DNA from: a virus
Direction: 5' to 3' (one strand)
Length of the DNA stretch: 54,681 nucleotides
Virus record (IMG/VR): IMGVR_UViG_3300028228_000201
Coordinates: 1 to 54,681 of that record
Shown here: piece after piece, positions 7,663 through 16,518 of the stretch
Position numbering within the stretch: position 1 is the first letter of the stretch
Layout of the letters: each line of letters opens with the position of its first letter
The notes under the pieces: model-generated
The model's database searches: none
What the model saw: only the letters and a program-made list of their open reading frames with translations
What the model was told of the DNA's origin: nothing
Program-made: the position numbers and the translations under genes

Positions 7663-7814
7663 TGGCAAGCAAGGGTTTATATGCGAATATTAACGCAAAA
7701 AAGAAACGCATAAAAGCGGGTTCTAACGAAAAAATGCGTAAGCCCGGAACAAAAGGCGCTCCTACCGCTAAAGCTTTTAAGCGGTCGGCGAAAACCGCAA
7801 ACAAAAAAAGGTAG
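7662..7814 (+). CDS. Small basic protein MASKGLYANINAKKKR family
   Basis: A 50-residue basic protein (MASKGLYANINAKKKRIK..., then MRKPGTKGAPTAKAFKRSA). The MASKGLYANI start and KPG.KGAPTA..FKRSAKTA core recur, from memory, in many marine phages close to head-tail genes. It is probably a minor DNA-associated virion component; no activity is known. ATG 7662 overlaps the previous stop codon. Confidence 0.75.
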   Translation: MASKGLYANINAKKKRIKAGSNEKMRKPGTKGAPTAKAFKRSAKTANKKR

Positions 7815-7823
7815 GTACGGATT

Positions 7824-8492
7824 ATGGCTACATCCGGAAGCAAAGATTTTGAACTTGATGTTGCAGAGTATGTCGAAGAGGCATTTGAACGCTGCGGTCT
7901 TGAAGTTCGGACGGGTTACGATTTAAAATCCGCAAAGCGGTCTTTGAACCTATTGCTGGCGGACTGGGCTAACCGTGGTCTAAACCAATGGACAATTAAA
8001 CAACGCACTATTACGATGATTCCCGGCACAGGTGAATACAGTGTAGGCGCGGACGTTATTGATATTCTATCTGTTGTTGTCCAGCGTGATGGCACAGACT
8101 ACTCTCTATTACGTTTGAGCCGCGATGGTTATTTGACTATTCCTAACAAGACCACCCAAGGTCGAGTTAATCAATTCTTCTTAGATCGACAGATTTCTCC
8201 TAATTTAAAGCTATGGCCAGTCCCGGATAACAACACCGATGTTGTTTATTATGACGCGTTAACGCGTATGGACGATGCCGACATCTACACAAACACTATG
8301 GACGTACCTTTTAGGTTTTATCCTTGTTTAGCCGCAGGTTTAGCTTATTATCTGGCCTTAAAAAGGGCTCCAAATCGTGTTCAGATGCTAAAAGCTATGT
8401 ATGAAGAAGAGTTTGAAAGGGCCGCAGTAGAGGATAGAGACCGTTCTTCCTTTAACGTTGCGCCCCAGTTTGATTATTACAGGGTAGGCTGA
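7824..8492 (+). CDS. Head-tail connector / adaptor protein
   Basis: A 222-residue helical protein. The pattern VAEYVEEAFERCGLEVRTGYDLKSAKRSLNLLLADWANRGLNQWT, followed by a beta hairpin (GTGEYSVGADVIDILSVVVQRDG) and C-terminal helices (AAGLAYYLALKRAP..YEEEFERAAVEDRDRSS), is that of ring-forming neck adaptors (gp4/gp6-like) of podoviruses. It would bind below the portal. It is followed directly by two more neck-region genes with overlapping stop and start codons. Confidence 0.75.
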   Translation: MATSGSKDFELDVAEYVEEAFERCGLEVRTGYDLKSAKRSLNLLLADWANRGLNQWTIKQRTITMIPGTGEYSVGADVIDILSVVVQRDGTDYSLLRLSRDGYLTIPNKTTQGRVNQFFLDRQISPNLKLWPVPDNNTDVVYYDALTRMDDADIYTNTMDVPFRFYPCLAAGLAYYLALKRAPNRVQMLKAMYEEEFERAAVEDRDRSSFNVAPQFDYYRVG

Positions 8493-8794
8493 TGGGTAAA
8501 TATGCTTCAGGCAAAGAATCTTACGCGATCTCAGATAGGGACGGTTTCCGCTATCCTTATCGCCTGATGAAAAAAGAATGGAACGGCCTTTTGGTTGGAC
8601 CAGACGAGTGGGAGGCTAAACAACCTCAGTTGGGTCCTTTTCGTAAAGTGTCTGACCCGGAAGCTTTGCAAAATGCACGTCCGGATCGAGTCGAGCCTTT
8701 AGATGTTTACGTGGGAGTGCCTTTAGTGATTGCACCTACTTTACTTCCCGTGCAGGCGTTCACGCAAGTTGGAACAGTGACGGTGACCACATGA
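8492..8794 (+). CDS. Neck-region structural protein
   Basis: A 100-residue protein: YAISDRDGFRYPYRLMKKEWNGLLV then QLGPFRKVSDPEALQNARPD and a beta C-terminus. It lies between the two connector genes with overlaps on both sides, so it is translated with them. The (D)R.GFR(Y)..M..EWNG..V pattern is common in phage neck operons, as I recall, but its exact role is unknown; a minor head-tail junction component is likely. Confidence 0.65.
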   Translation: MGKYASGKESYAISDRDGFRYPYRLMKKEWNGLLVGPDEWEAKQPQLGPFRKVSDPEALQNARPDRVEPLDVYVGVPLVIAPTLLPVQAFTQVGTVTVTT

Positions 8795-9441
8795 GTTTTA
8801 CATACGCACAGCTAGAAACAGCTATTCAAGACTACACAGAGAACACTGAAACGTCTTTTGTTAGTAATTTGGCTACATTTATTACGCAGGCAGAGGAAAG
8901 AATACTTAAAAGTGTTCAGTTAAGCCTTTTCCGCAAGAATGTAAGCGGCAGTGTGGCCAATGCTAATCGGTTTTTGGCTTGTCCTAGTGACTATTTAGCA
9001 CCTTTTTCTTTATCTTTTGTTGATGCAAGCAGTGATCATGTCTTTTTAGACTTTAAAGACCCTGATTATGTGCAATCCTTTAACCCAGATGCAGCAACTG
9101 TTGGTTTACCCCGATATTACGCTGTTTATGACGTAGATAACTTTATTTTAGGACCTACTCCAAATGCAGCGTATAATGTAGAATTACATTACTTTTATAG
9201 GCCTGCTAGTTTGACTGCGGGAGCCGCGGGCGGAACAACATGGCTTAGTGAGAATGCTTCGATAGCTTTGTTATACGGTTCTTTGATAGAAGCGTACATA
9301 TTCATGAAGGGTGAGCCCGACATGATGGCGCTATACGAGAAACGGTTTACTGAAGCGATTTCTGGAATGAAGATGTTTGGTGAGGCTAAAGAAGTAACGG
9401 ACGAGTACCGTACTGGACAAGTCAGAAGGCCTAAACAATGA
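8791..9441 (+). CDS. Adaptor protein, SU10-adaptor-like
   Basis: A 216-residue protein starting MSFTYAQLETAIQDYTEN, with FITQAEERILKSVQL, a beta core (RYYAVYDVDNFILGPTPNAAYNVELHYFYRP) and the C-terminal helix NASIALLYGSLIEAYIFMKGE..MALYEKRFTEAI. This order matches the adaptor family described in phage SU10 and similar podoviruses, which joins portal and nozzle. Its place after the first connector gene supports this. Confidence 0.75.
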   Translation: MSFTYAQLETAIQDYTENTETSFVSNLATFITQAEERILKSVQLSLFRKNVSGSVANANRFLACPSDYLAPFSLSFVDASSDHVFLDFKDPDYVQSFNPDAATVGLPRYYAVYDVDNFILGPTPNAAYNVELHYFYRPASLTAGAAGGTTWLSENASIALLYGSLIEAYIFMKGEPDMMALYEKRFTEAISGMKMFGEAKEVTDEYRTGQVRRPKQ

Positions 9442-9731
9442 ATGATTCAGGACTAGGTAAGGTGCCAACTTTCAAAGTGGACGTACACACCACTAATGGA
9501 AGGGGCTTTACACCAGAGGAGATTGCGGAGAGGTGTGCTAACAAGATTATAGCCATTTCTGATGACGCAAACCCTGCAATTCGGGCGCAAGCTCACGCTT
9601 TTCGAGGAGAGTTACTTAAAACCCTCGTATTTTACATGCGTGAGGCTGTTAAGTCTGATAGAACTACTGTGTATAACGCTTTAACCGACGCAGGCCAAAC
9701 AGAGCTTGCTAAATATATAAGGAGACTGTGA
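9438..9731 (+). CDS. Conserved small virion-region protein
   Basis: A 97-residue protein: FKVDVHTTNGRGFTPEEIAERCANKIIAISDDANPAIRAQAHAF is split here only by its turn residues, followed by LVFYMREAVKSDRTTVYNAL. A short helical protein widely seen next to connector genes of marine phages, from memory. ATG 9438 overlaps the preceding stop. The function is unknown. Confidence 0.65.
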   Translation: MNDSGLGKVPTFKVDVHTTNGRGFTPEEIAERCANKIIAISDDANPAIRAQAHAFRGELLKTLVFYMREAVKSDRTTVYNALTDAGQTELAKYIRRL

Positions 9732-9733
9732 CC

Positions 9734-10186
9734 ATGGCCTTTTCAGGAAACTTCATGTGCACCAGCTTTAAGAAAGAATTGCTGTATGGTGCCCACGATT
9801 TCGACGCGTCAAGCGGCGATACATTTAAAATTGCGCTTTATACAAGCTCGGCAACGCTTAATGCTGCGACGACTGCGTATGCGACTACTAACGAAGTTAG
9901 TGGTACTAACTACGTGGCAGGCGGCGGGACTTTAACCCCGGTGGACCCTACCTCGTCAGGAACGACAGCTTTGCTGGATTTCGTAGACGAAACGTGGTCT
10001 AGCGCCACCATTACGGCTCGGGGAGCGTTGATTTACAACACTACTCCGAATACGACGTCTATCTCTCTATCCAACCCAGCAGTAATTGTTCTGGACTTTG
10101 GCGGAGATAAGACATCGACAGCCGGTGACTTTACGGTGGTGTTTCCGACGGCTGATGCAAGTAATGCGATTATTCGGATAGCGTAA
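9734..10186 (+). CDS. Tail/virion structural protein
   Basis: A 150-residue beta protein (MAFSGNFMCTSFKKELLYGAHDF, then FKIALYTSSATLNAAT and DETWSSATITARGALIYN). The sequence ...FK.ALYTS.A.L...T..Y..TNEV.G..Y is characteristic of a common phage structural protein, possibly a tail or head surface component. ATG 9734 is chosen because GGAG lies 9 bases upstream; the in-frame GTG at 9728 is only 3 bases from it. The stop overlaps the next start. Confidence 0.75.
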   Translation: MAFSGNFMCTSFKKELLYGAHDFDASSGDTFKIALYTSSATLNAATTAYATTNEVSGTNYVAGGGTLTPVDPTSSGTTALLDFVDETWSSATITARGALIYNTTPNTTSISLSNPAVIVLDFGGDKTSTAGDFTVVFPTADASNAIIRIA

Positions 10187-10890
10187 TGGCTGACGTAACC
10201 GTCTACTTTAGAGGCTGGAATTCTGTCAGTCAAAGTTGGGGCGGTGGTCCTTGGGGCCAGAATGAGGCACTTCCGGGATCAGTCGGAGGTGTGGGCACAG
10301 TAAGTGTCGTCGCCGAGGCAAATGCCCTCGTCACCGGATTAGCAGCAACCGCCAGTGTTGGTGGAGTTACTGTTACCGCAGATGCAAACGCAAACGTTAC
10401 AGGTGTAGCGGGAACGGGTGTTGTTGGTGCGGTTACCGTAGATGCCGCCGCTAATGTCCCTGTTACAGGTTTAGCCGCTACGGGAAGTGTTGGCGGAGTT
10501 ACCGTAGTAGCAACCGCAAACGTTTACCCGATAGGTCTCGCAGCAACAGGCGTAGTTGGTACAACCACCGTCGTTGCCGATGCAAACGTAAGCGTAACCG
10601 GGCTTGCAGGCACTGCAAGTGTTGGCGCAGTTACGGTAAAAACTGGACAAACCATTGTAGTTACGGGTGTTCAGGCAATAGGACAAGTTGGTAGCGTCGT
10701 CGCAAATGCAGACGCTATCGTTAATGTAATAGGAGTCAATGCAACTGGGGTTGTTGGACAAGTGCTGGTTTATGGAAGTATTGTGCCGGATCAAAATCCG
10801 AACTATACTAATATTACACCAAGTCAGAATCCGACGTGGGCGGAGGAAGTGCCAAACCAGAGTGCTAATTGGACAAAAATAGCAGCGTGA
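10186..10890 (+). CDS. Repeat-built virion fibre-like protein
   Basis: A 234-residue protein: an aromatic N-terminal cap (VYFRGWNSVSQSWGGGPWGQ), then seven exact-length 22-residue repeats of the form VTGLAATGSVGGVTVxADANVx (residues about 49-202), then an Asn/Pro/Trp-rich end with three NP/QN-W-like elements (DQNPNYTNI, SQNPTWAEE, NQSANWTKI). The repeats alternate beta strands and Gly turns, and suit a beta-helix or beta-prism spike. It lies directly before the tail fibre gene, so a tail or fibre-associated role is inferred. Confidence 0.75.
   Translation: MADVTVYFRGWNSVSQSWGGGPWGQNEALPGSVGGVGTVSVVAEANALVTGLAATASVGGVTVTADANANVTGVAGTGVVGAVTVDAAANVPVTGLAATGSVGGVTVVATANVYPIGLAATGVVGTTTVVADANVSVTGLAGTASVGAVTVKTGQTIVVTGVQAIGQVGSVVANADAIVNVIGVNATGVVGQVLVYGSIVPDQNPNYTNITPSQNPTWAEEVPNQSANWTKIAA
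10330..10791 (+). repeat. Seven coding 66-bp repeats (22 residues each)
   Basis: Each unit encodes (V/P)(T/I)G-x-x-A-x-G-x-V-G-x-V-T-V-x-A-x-A-N-x-x. All units have the same length in frame, while the DNA has diverged between them, so length is kept by selection on the protein. Confidence 0.8.
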
Positions 10891-10900
10891 GGAATTAAAG

Positions 10901-13447
10901 ATGCCCAGTACATATACAGTTAACCTCGGGATTGAAAAACCGGCAACCGGTGAGCAATCAGGTACATGGGGTGATACAGTCAATGATAACTCTAATATAT
11001 TAGACGAAGCCATTAACGGGGTCGTTTCGATAACGCTCGCCGCAGCAGGTTCGTCTGGCTCCCCCAATCAAATTGCTATCACCAACGGTGCCTCGTCTAC
11101 CGGTCGTAATAAATGGATCGAATTTGCCGATGGCGGCGATTTAGGTGCTACGGCGTATGTGGAACTGATTCCAAACGACGCTGAAAAAATATGCTTTATC
11201 CGGAACAGCCTTGCTGGCAGCCGGTCTATCCTTCTTTTCCAAGGTACATATAACGCAAGCAACGATCTTGAGATCGCGGCAGGCACTGACGTGGTTGTTA
11301 AGTTTAGCGGCACGGGCACAGGCGCGACCGTAGTCAACATCAACGCTAACTTGAAGGTTGACGGAATTGTTGCGACAACTGCTGATATTAATGGCGGCAC
11401 AGTTGATGCCACCGTTATTGGTGGCGCATCCGCCGCCGCTTTGACCGCTACTACTGTTGTTGCTAACACCAGCGTTAATATCGCAGGTGATGGTGCTACG
11501 GTAACCGGGATTAAAGACGAAGATAACATGGCGTCAAACAGCGCCACAAAACTAGCTACTCAGCAGTCTATTAAGGCGTATGTTGATAGCCAAGTCGGGA
11601 CGGTTGACACTTTAGCCGAGATTTTGACTAACGGTAACACTACCGGATCAAACGACATTGATGTAGATGCCGCTCAAAAAGTACAATTCCGCGATGCGGC
11701 TATATACATTAACTCTAGTGTTGACGGACAGCTTGATATTGTAGCTGACACTGAAATTCAGATTGCTGCGACCACGATTGACATTAATGGCGCGATTGTT
11801 GCCAGTGGTGACATTTCTGCGGCATCGCTAGATATTTCTGGTGACGTTGATATTGACGGCACTTTGAATGTAGACGCTATCGACATTGACGGCGCGGTCC
11901 AGCTTGACGCTACTCTTACCGTAGGTGTTGATGACACGGGTTATGACGTTAAGTTTTACGGTGCAACCGGCGGCGCTTACATGCTCTGGGATCAGTCAGC
12001 AGATGACTTGATTCTAGCAGGAGCGGGCGGACTTGTTGTTGCAGGCAACGTAGACTTTAATGGCGATTTAGACGTAGACGGTACAACCAACCTTGATGTC
12101 GTTGACATTGATGGTGCTGTGGATATGGCATCTACGCTTACCGTTGCAGGAGTCCTAACAGGTACATCCCTAGACATCTCAGGCGACATAGACGTAGACG
12201 GCACGACTAACCTTGATGTCGTGGACATTGATGGCGCTGTGGATATGGCGAGTACGCTTCAGGTTGATGGCGCGACTACCGTAGATGGCATTCTATACCT
12301 TAATAACAACGGCAACAGGACTAACGGCGGAAATCTAAGATTAGGTATTTCTACCGACGACACTACAAAATACGTCGCAATAACATCTACTCAATACGAT
12401 TCAGGAACTGAAACAGAGGGCTATGCTCTAATCTCAGGAACAGCTAGTGATGCAACTGCGAGTTCCGTCGTTATTGGCGGCGGGATTGACGAAATAAATT
12501 CGGCTACACAAGTCTCAATCCATACGGCCTCCGCAACAACAAGATCGGGAACATTAAGGCTTAAAGTTGATGTGAATGGAACATTGACGACCTATGGTAC
12601 CGCAATATTCAACGAATCAGGGGCTGACGCTGACTTCCGCGTTGAGTCTGACGCAGTCACTCATTGTTTATTTGTGGATGGTGGTGCTAATTCTGTGGGT
12701 ATAGGACAATCTTCCCCAGATTCAAGATTGCACGTAATTGATAACACAAATAGTACGATAATGCCGTTTATTGTTGGTAATGAAAATGTTACTGCCAGCT
12801 CAACTAGCCAAGTTGTTCAAATGGGTTTTGGATTAGCTAGAGATAGTGGAACGGTAAAAAACAACGCTGGAACAATCTCAGTTGGTAAAGAACTAGCTTG
12901 GACAGGTGCAGACGGTAACATTGATTCGTACATGAGTTTTTCAACCTATCAAAATAATGCGTCTAACGAACGCCTCCGCATAGCCTCTAATGCTAGACAA
13001 ACGATTAATGGAAGTGCTACAGCTAATGGGCACGGTAATTTTGTAGGTGAAGTGGGTGCCAGCAGTAAAGCATTAATGTTTGAAAATACTGTTGGCGGAG
13101 GTGAGACTGGTTCAATAACAACAGGTGCTTCATCTGCGGCCTACAACACATCTTCAGATTATAGATTAAAAGAAAATATAGACTACACATGGGATGCAAC
13201 AACTAGATTAAAGCAACTCAAGCCAGCAAGGTTTAACTTTATTATTGACGATACAAACACTCTTGTTGATGGTTTTATAGCTCACGAAGCACAAGCCGTT
13301 GTACCTGAAGCAGTACATGGAACACACAACGAAGTTGATGCAGACGGCAATGCAGTAATGCAAGGCATAGATCAGTCTAAACTTGTACCACTATTAGTAA
13401 AAACAATCCAAGAGCTAGAAGCGAGAATAACAGCTTTAGAAAGCTAA
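10901..13447 (+). CDS. Tail fibre with C-terminal S74 chaperone domain
   Basis: An 848-residue receptor-binding fibre. The N-terminus (TYTVNLGIEKPATGEQSGTWGDTVN) is the usual attachment segment; the shaft contains Asp/Gly repeats (DVDGTTNLDVVDIDGAVDMAST occurs twice, with small changes). A receptor domain follows, then an intramolecular chaperone of family S74 from about residue 750: SDYRLKENI with the self-cleaving Ser752/Lys757 pair (Ser-x4-Lys), GFIAHEAQAVVPEAV, and a final coiled coil LLVKTIQELEARITALE. In this family the chaperone trimerises the fibre and is cut off. It probably decides host range. Confidence 0.92.
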   Translation: MPSTYTVNLGIEKPATGEQSGTWGDTVNDNSNILDEAINGVVSITLAAAGSSGSPNQIAITNGASSTGRNKWIEFADGGDLGATAYVELIPNDAEKICFIRNSLAGSRSILLFQGTYNASNDLEIAAGTDVVVKFSGTGTGATVVNINANLKVDGIVATTADINGGTVDATVIGGASAAALTATTVVANTSVNIAGDGATVTGIKDEDNMASNSATKLATQQSIKAYVDSQVGTVDTLAEILTNGNTTGSNDIDVDAAQKVQFRDAAIYINSSVDGQLDIVADTEIQIAATTIDINGAIVASGDISAASLDISGDVDIDGTLNVDAIDIDGAVQLDATLTVGVDDTGYDVKFYGATGGAYMLWDQSADDLILAGAGGLVVAGNVDFNGDLDVDGTTNLDVVDIDGAVDMASTLTVAGVLTGTSLDISGDIDVDGTTNLDVVDIDGAVDMASTLQVDGATTVDGILYLNNNGNRTNGGNLRLGISTDDTTKYVAITSTQYDSGTETEGYALISGTASDATASSVVIGGGIDEINSATQVSIHTASATTRSGTLRLKVDVNGTLTTYGTAIFNESGADADFRVESDAVTHCLFVDGGANSVGIGQSSPDSRLHVIDNTNSTIMPFIVGNENVTASSTSQVVQMGFGLARDSGTVKNNAGTISVGKELAWTGADGNIDSYMSFSTYQNNASNERLRIASNARQTINGSATANGHGNFVGEVGASSKALMFENTVGGGETGSITTGASSAAYNTSSDYRLKENIDYTWDATTRLKQLKPARFNFIIDDTNTLVDGFIAHEAQAVVPEAVHGTHNEVDADGNAVMQGIDQSKLVPLLVKTIQELEARITALES

Positions 13448-13467
13448 ACATTAAAGGAGAAAGAAAC

Positions 13468-13830
13468 ATGGCAATCACAAACACTTGGTCAGTGAACAAC
13501 ATGCAACACACGGACGCTGATGGCGGTGTCTTTTTAGTTTATTGGTCTATGGTAGCGCAAAGCGATGGCACTCCGTCCTACAGTGCTTCTGAAGGCGGCA
13601 AGCTGCGTTGTGAGTATGACGCTTCAAGCCCGACCTATATCCCATACGCTGATCTAACAGAGAACGAAGTTCTTGGTTGGGTATACGACAGCTTGATCGA
13701 AGGCGAAGAAACCGCTGCCGAAGCTAAAGCTCGCGTAGAAGCTGATCGGGATTCAAAGGTACAGAAGCAAATTGATGCGGCTGCAACGACTGAATCTGGG
13801 ATGCCTTGGGCACCTGCTCCCGCAGAATAA
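13468..13830 (+). CDS. Conserved phage protein, DUF7936-like
   Basis: A 120-residue protein: NTWSVNNMQH at the start, a beta region (GGVFLVYWSMVAQSDG), PYADLTENEVLGWVYDSLIEGEETAAEAKARVEADRDSKV and a short Pro/Ala tail. The LGWVY..L.EGEE..AEAKARVEA pattern is common beside tail fibre genes in marine phages, and I recall it as DUF7936. It lies just after the fibre gene with its own AAAGGAGA site and may be a tail component. Confidence 0.7.
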   Translation: MAITNTWSVNNMQHTDADGGVFLVYWSMVAQSDGTPSYSASEGGKLRCEYDASSPTYIPYADLTENEVLGWVYDSLIEGEETAAEAKARVEADRDSKVQKQIDAAATTESGMPWAPAPAE

Positions 13831-13854
13831 TTAACTTAAATAAGGAGACTTATA

Positions 13855-14076
13855 ATGGCTAAAAATGAAAACAAAACCATTACTGTCAATGATGTAGAAC
13901 ACAACATTGAAGACCTAACCGAGCAACAACTTGCGATGGTTAACCACATTGCTGATCTGGACAAGAAGCTAGGAAGCCTTGGCTTTAACATGGATCAGCT
14001 AAAAGTAGGCCGAGAGGCTTTTGTCAATATGCTTTCAAGGTCTTTAGAAGAACCGCCAGAAGACGAAAAGGGATGA
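13855..14076 (+). CDS. Small protein, DUF6447-like
   Basis: A 73-residue acidic protein: KTITVNDVEHNIEDLTEQQLAMVNHI followed by a coiled coil and an acidic end. KTITVN...(Y/H)N(L/I)EDL is the pattern I associate with DUF6447, found close to tail genes. AAGGAGA lies upstream. No function is known. Confidence 0.65.
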   Translation: MAKNENKTITVNDVEHNIEDLTEQQLAMVNHIADLDKKLGSLGFNMDQLKVGREAFVNMLSRSLEEPPEDEKG

Positions 14077-14077
14077 T

Positions 14078-15100
14078 ATGCCACTTACTAAGTTACAGTT
14101 CCGCCCCGGCGTAAATAGAGAGACTACCTCGTATTCTAATGAGGGTGGTTGGTTCGACTGTGACAAAGTAAGGTTTCGGTTTGGAACCCCAGAGAAAATC
14201 GGCGGGTGGGAAAAACTGTCTGGGCAAAGCTTTTTAGGCACGGCTCGGGCGCTACACCCCTTCGTCGCTCTGGACGGAACAAGCTTTCTTGGCGTTGGTA
14301 CGCACCTAAAGTATTACCTTGAAGAAGGTGGTGGCTTTAACGACATTACCCCGTTGCGTGTAACTACCGCCGCGGGCGCTGCTACGTTTGCCGCGGCCAA
14401 CGGATCATCTACTATTACGGTCACAGACGCAGATCACGGGGCTAACGAGAATGATTTCGTTACGTTTTCAGGTGCGGCGTCATTAGGTGGGCTTGTTACA
14501 GCGGCAGTATTGAACCAAGAATACCAAATATTCAATATTGTGAGCACCAGTGCTTACCAGATAAAGGCAAGAGCGGTTGCAACCGTTGCTCAAATTACCG
14601 TAGATGGGCAGTACACGCCTACTCTTATTGTAGCCAACGGCTCTGACACCGGAAACGGCGGCGGTTCTGTTGTCTGTAAATACCAAATTGTAACGGGACT
14701 GGACACCACGGTTTCCGGAACAGGTTGGGGTGCGGGAACATACAGCCGTGGCACGTGGGGATCGGGCGCTAGTCTTACAGCGGTTGGTGATATCCTTCGG
14801 ATTTGGACCCATGACAACTTCGGTGAAGACTTAATCATTAACGTCCGCGATGGTGGTATCTACTATTGGGACAAATCAACAAGCTCGGCCCCTTTTGCGC
14901 GGGCCGTGGCGCTTTCGGATTTAGCCGGGGCCGACGCAACGACACCTACGGTAGCTAAACAAGTTTTAATATCGGATCGCGACAGGCACGTCATTGTGTT
15001 TGGGTGCGATGCGCAAAAACAATATCGGCGTACAAGACCCGCTTTTGATTCGTTTCTCAGACCAAGAAAACCCTTTAGTGTGGACAGCACAGCCTACTAA
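14078..15100 (+). CDS. Tail/neck protein, N-terminal part (gene split at 15015-15019)
   Basis: The first part (true coding to about residue 313) of a protein of about 640 residues. It starts PLTKLQFRPGVNRETTSYSN, then GGWFDCDKVRFRFGTPEKIGGWEKL and repeated beta strands with GTGWGAGTYSRGTWG. It runs in frame to SDRDRHVIVFGCDAQ; a run of five A at 15015-15019 then shifts the frame, and the remaining residues to the stop at 15100 look artificial. With four A the reading continues as DAQNNIGVQDPLLIRFSDQEN in the next frame. Such proteins are conserved single genes in marine podoviruses. The role is probably in the tail or nozzle. Confidence 0.85.
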   Translation: MPLTKLQFRPGVNRETTSYSNEGGWFDCDKVRFRFGTPEKIGGWEKLSGQSFLGTARALHPFVALDGTSFLGVGTHLKYYLEEGGGFNDITPLRVTTAAGAATFAAANGSSTITVTDADHGANENDFVTFSGAASLGGLVTAAVLNQEYQIFNIVSTSAYQIKARAVATVAQITVDGQYTPTLIVANGSDTGNGGGSVVCKYQIVTGLDTTVSGTGWGAGTYSRGTWGSGASLTAVGDILRIWTHDNFGEDLIINVRDGGIYYWDKSTSSAPFARAVALSDLAGADATTPTVAKQVLISDRDRHVIVFGCDAQKQYRRTRPAFDSFLRPRKPFSVDSTAY

Positions 15101-16004
15101 CACCGCGGGTGATTTGCGGATTGGTACGGGGTCAGAGATTATAACGGCGGTTGAAACACGTCAGCAAATCCTTGTGTTTACAGACCGCTCGCTTCACGCG
15201 ATGCAGTATTTAGGGCCTCCGTTTACTTTCGGAATTAGTTTAATTTCTGAAAATATTACCATCGCTAGTCCGCTTTCTGCTATTGCGGTAGACGATTCAG
15301 TATATTGGATGGGCGAAGAAGAGTTTTATGTCTACACAGGACAGGTGCAGAAGCTGCCTTGTTCTGTCCGATCTTACGTGTTTGGAGACTTTAATACGTC
15401 CCAGATAGAGAAGGTTACGGCGGCTGTTAACTCTAGTTTTTCTGAAATATGGTGGTTTTATCCTTCCGCGGGCTCTGAAACTAACGATAAATATGTTATT
15501 TTCAACTACCAAGAGCAGGCGTGGTACTACGGAACAATCGCTCGGTCCGCATGGATTGATAGGGGGATTGCTCAGTATCCTATTTCCGCCGGTTTAGACG
15601 GATACTTGTATTACCACGAGTTTGGTCAAGATGACGGCAGCGTTAACCCGCCTGCGGCAATACCTTCTTTCATTGAAAGCAGTCAAATGTCTATTGGTGC
15701 GGGAGATAACTTTGTATTCTTGTCCCGGTTAATCCCAGATGTAACGTTTGACGGGTCTAGTTCACCAACGCCGTCGGTATCAATGACACTTGAAACAAGA
15801 CAATTCCCCGGTACAGCGTATACTGGTACAAAAAGTAACACTGTACAGAGATCAGCAACTGTTCCAGTAGAGCAGTTTACGGATCAGGTGTTTGTTCGGT
15901 TAAGGGGTCGATCTTTTGCTTTTAAGATTGATTCTTCGGATACGGGAGTGGAATGGCGTTTAGGAACACCTCGTGTTGATCTACGACCGGACGGCAGACG
16001 ATGA
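14994..16004 (+). CDS. Tail/neck protein, C-terminal part
   Basis: The rest of the gene that starts at 14078. Meaningful sequence begins near 15015 (NNIGVQDPLLIRFSDQENPLVW); the apparent start at 14994 is internal. It is beta-propeller-like in character: QQILVFTDRSLHAMQYLG, YWMGEEEFYVYTGQVQKLPC, IWWFYPSAGSETNDKYVIFNY, AWYYGTIARSAWIDRG. The ending LRPDGRR overlaps the next ATG. Repeating aromatic blades suggest a propeller-like nozzle or tail-hub protein; this is inferred from pattern and position. Confidence 0.85.
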   Translation: MCLGAMRKNNIGVQDPLLIRFSDQENPLVWTAQPTNTAGDLRIGTGSEIITAVETRQQILVFTDRSLHAMQYLGPPFTFGISLISENITIASPLSAIAVDDSVYWMGEEEFYVYTGQVQKLPCSVRSYVFGDFNTSQIEKVTAAVNSSFSEIWWFYPSAGSETNDKYVIFNYQEQAWYYGTIARSAWIDRGIAQYPISAGLDGYLYYHEFGQDDGSVNPPAAIPSFIESSQMSIGAGDNFVFLSRLIPDVTFDGSSSPTPSVSMTLETRQFPGTAYTGTKSNTVQRSATVPVEQFTDQVFVRLRGRSFAFKIDSSDTGVEWRLGTPRVDLRPDGRR

Positions 16005-16297
16005 GTAGAGGACTTGTACAACCTTTATTCCCTAACCCTCCAGAGGGTTATGATCAACGATACCAGACGGAAGTTATGCGAGCGTTCTCGGTATTTTTGC
16101 AACAAGTAAATAATCCGGGACCTTGGCAAGCGTCTGCTTTGACACTTCCGAACCTGCAAACAGATAACGTAGGCCTTCCTTTAGGCGGTGTATTTCAATA
16201 TGGAGACGAGTTACGGATTACCGTGGCTAACCTACCATACGCCAGAGGGTCACAAGCAACGGGAGCCGTAGGTCAAACTACGGTAGTAATAACATGA
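16001..16297 (+). CDS. Small tail-region protein
   Basis: A 98-residue protein: LVQPLFPNPPEGYDQRYQTEVMRAFSVFLQQVNNPGPW then a Gly/Leu/Thr-rich beta half. The N-terminal pattern LP.PP..Y(D/S)..Y......F....... is often found next to tail proteins. It overlaps both neighbours (ATGA-type overlaps), so it is made in step with them. The function is unknown. Confidence 0.65.
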   Translation: MSRGLVQPLFPNPPEGYDQRYQTEVMRAFSVFLQQVNNPGPWQASALTLPNLQTDNVGLPLGGVFQYGDELRITVANLPYARGSQATGAVGQTTVVIT

Positions 16298-16518
16298 CTG
16301 TTTTAACAATGCCTGACGGCAGTAAATGGAAACCTTCTACTAGCCTCGACGAGGTTCACTGTGTTAATTGTAATAACGTAGTGGACACTCCGGCTGAAAT
16401 AGCCTCATATCCGAACGGAAATTGCACAGAATGCGGTTCTTCGTGGACGGGAGACGAGAAGAGAAGTACAATAATACAGGTAACCATGCCTGAAAGCATT
16501 ACTGGTGGAGCGGGATAA
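16294..16518 (+). CDS. Small zinc-ribbon protein
   Basis: A 74-residue protein with two zinc-ribbon knuckles, CVNC (about residues 23-26) and CTEC (about 43-46), between short beta strands. The tail is EKRSTIIQVTMPES. It may bind zinc for stability or bind nucleic acid. It overlaps both neighbouring genes and belongs to the tail/internal operon. I do not know its role. Confidence 0.65.
   Translation: MTVLTMPDGSKWKPSTSLDEVHCVNCNNVVDTPAEIASYPNGNCTECGSSWTGDEKRSTIIQVTMPESITGGAG

Noticed and set aside
10330-10791. Regular 66-bp repeats considered as a CRISPR or other DNA array
   Set aside because: They are in frame, diverged in sequence and encode 22-residue protein repeats.
10471-11067. 198-codon minus-strand frame with many Cys and Asn
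   Set aside because: It mirrors the 22-residue repeats of the gene at 10186 and runs into the tail fibre start; no start signals.
14994-15100. Programmed ribosomal frameshift between the two tail frames
   Set aside because: The A5 site lacks a slippery X-XXY-YYZ with a stimulatory structure, five other genes show similar one-base breaks, and podoviruses of this type carry one continuous gene.
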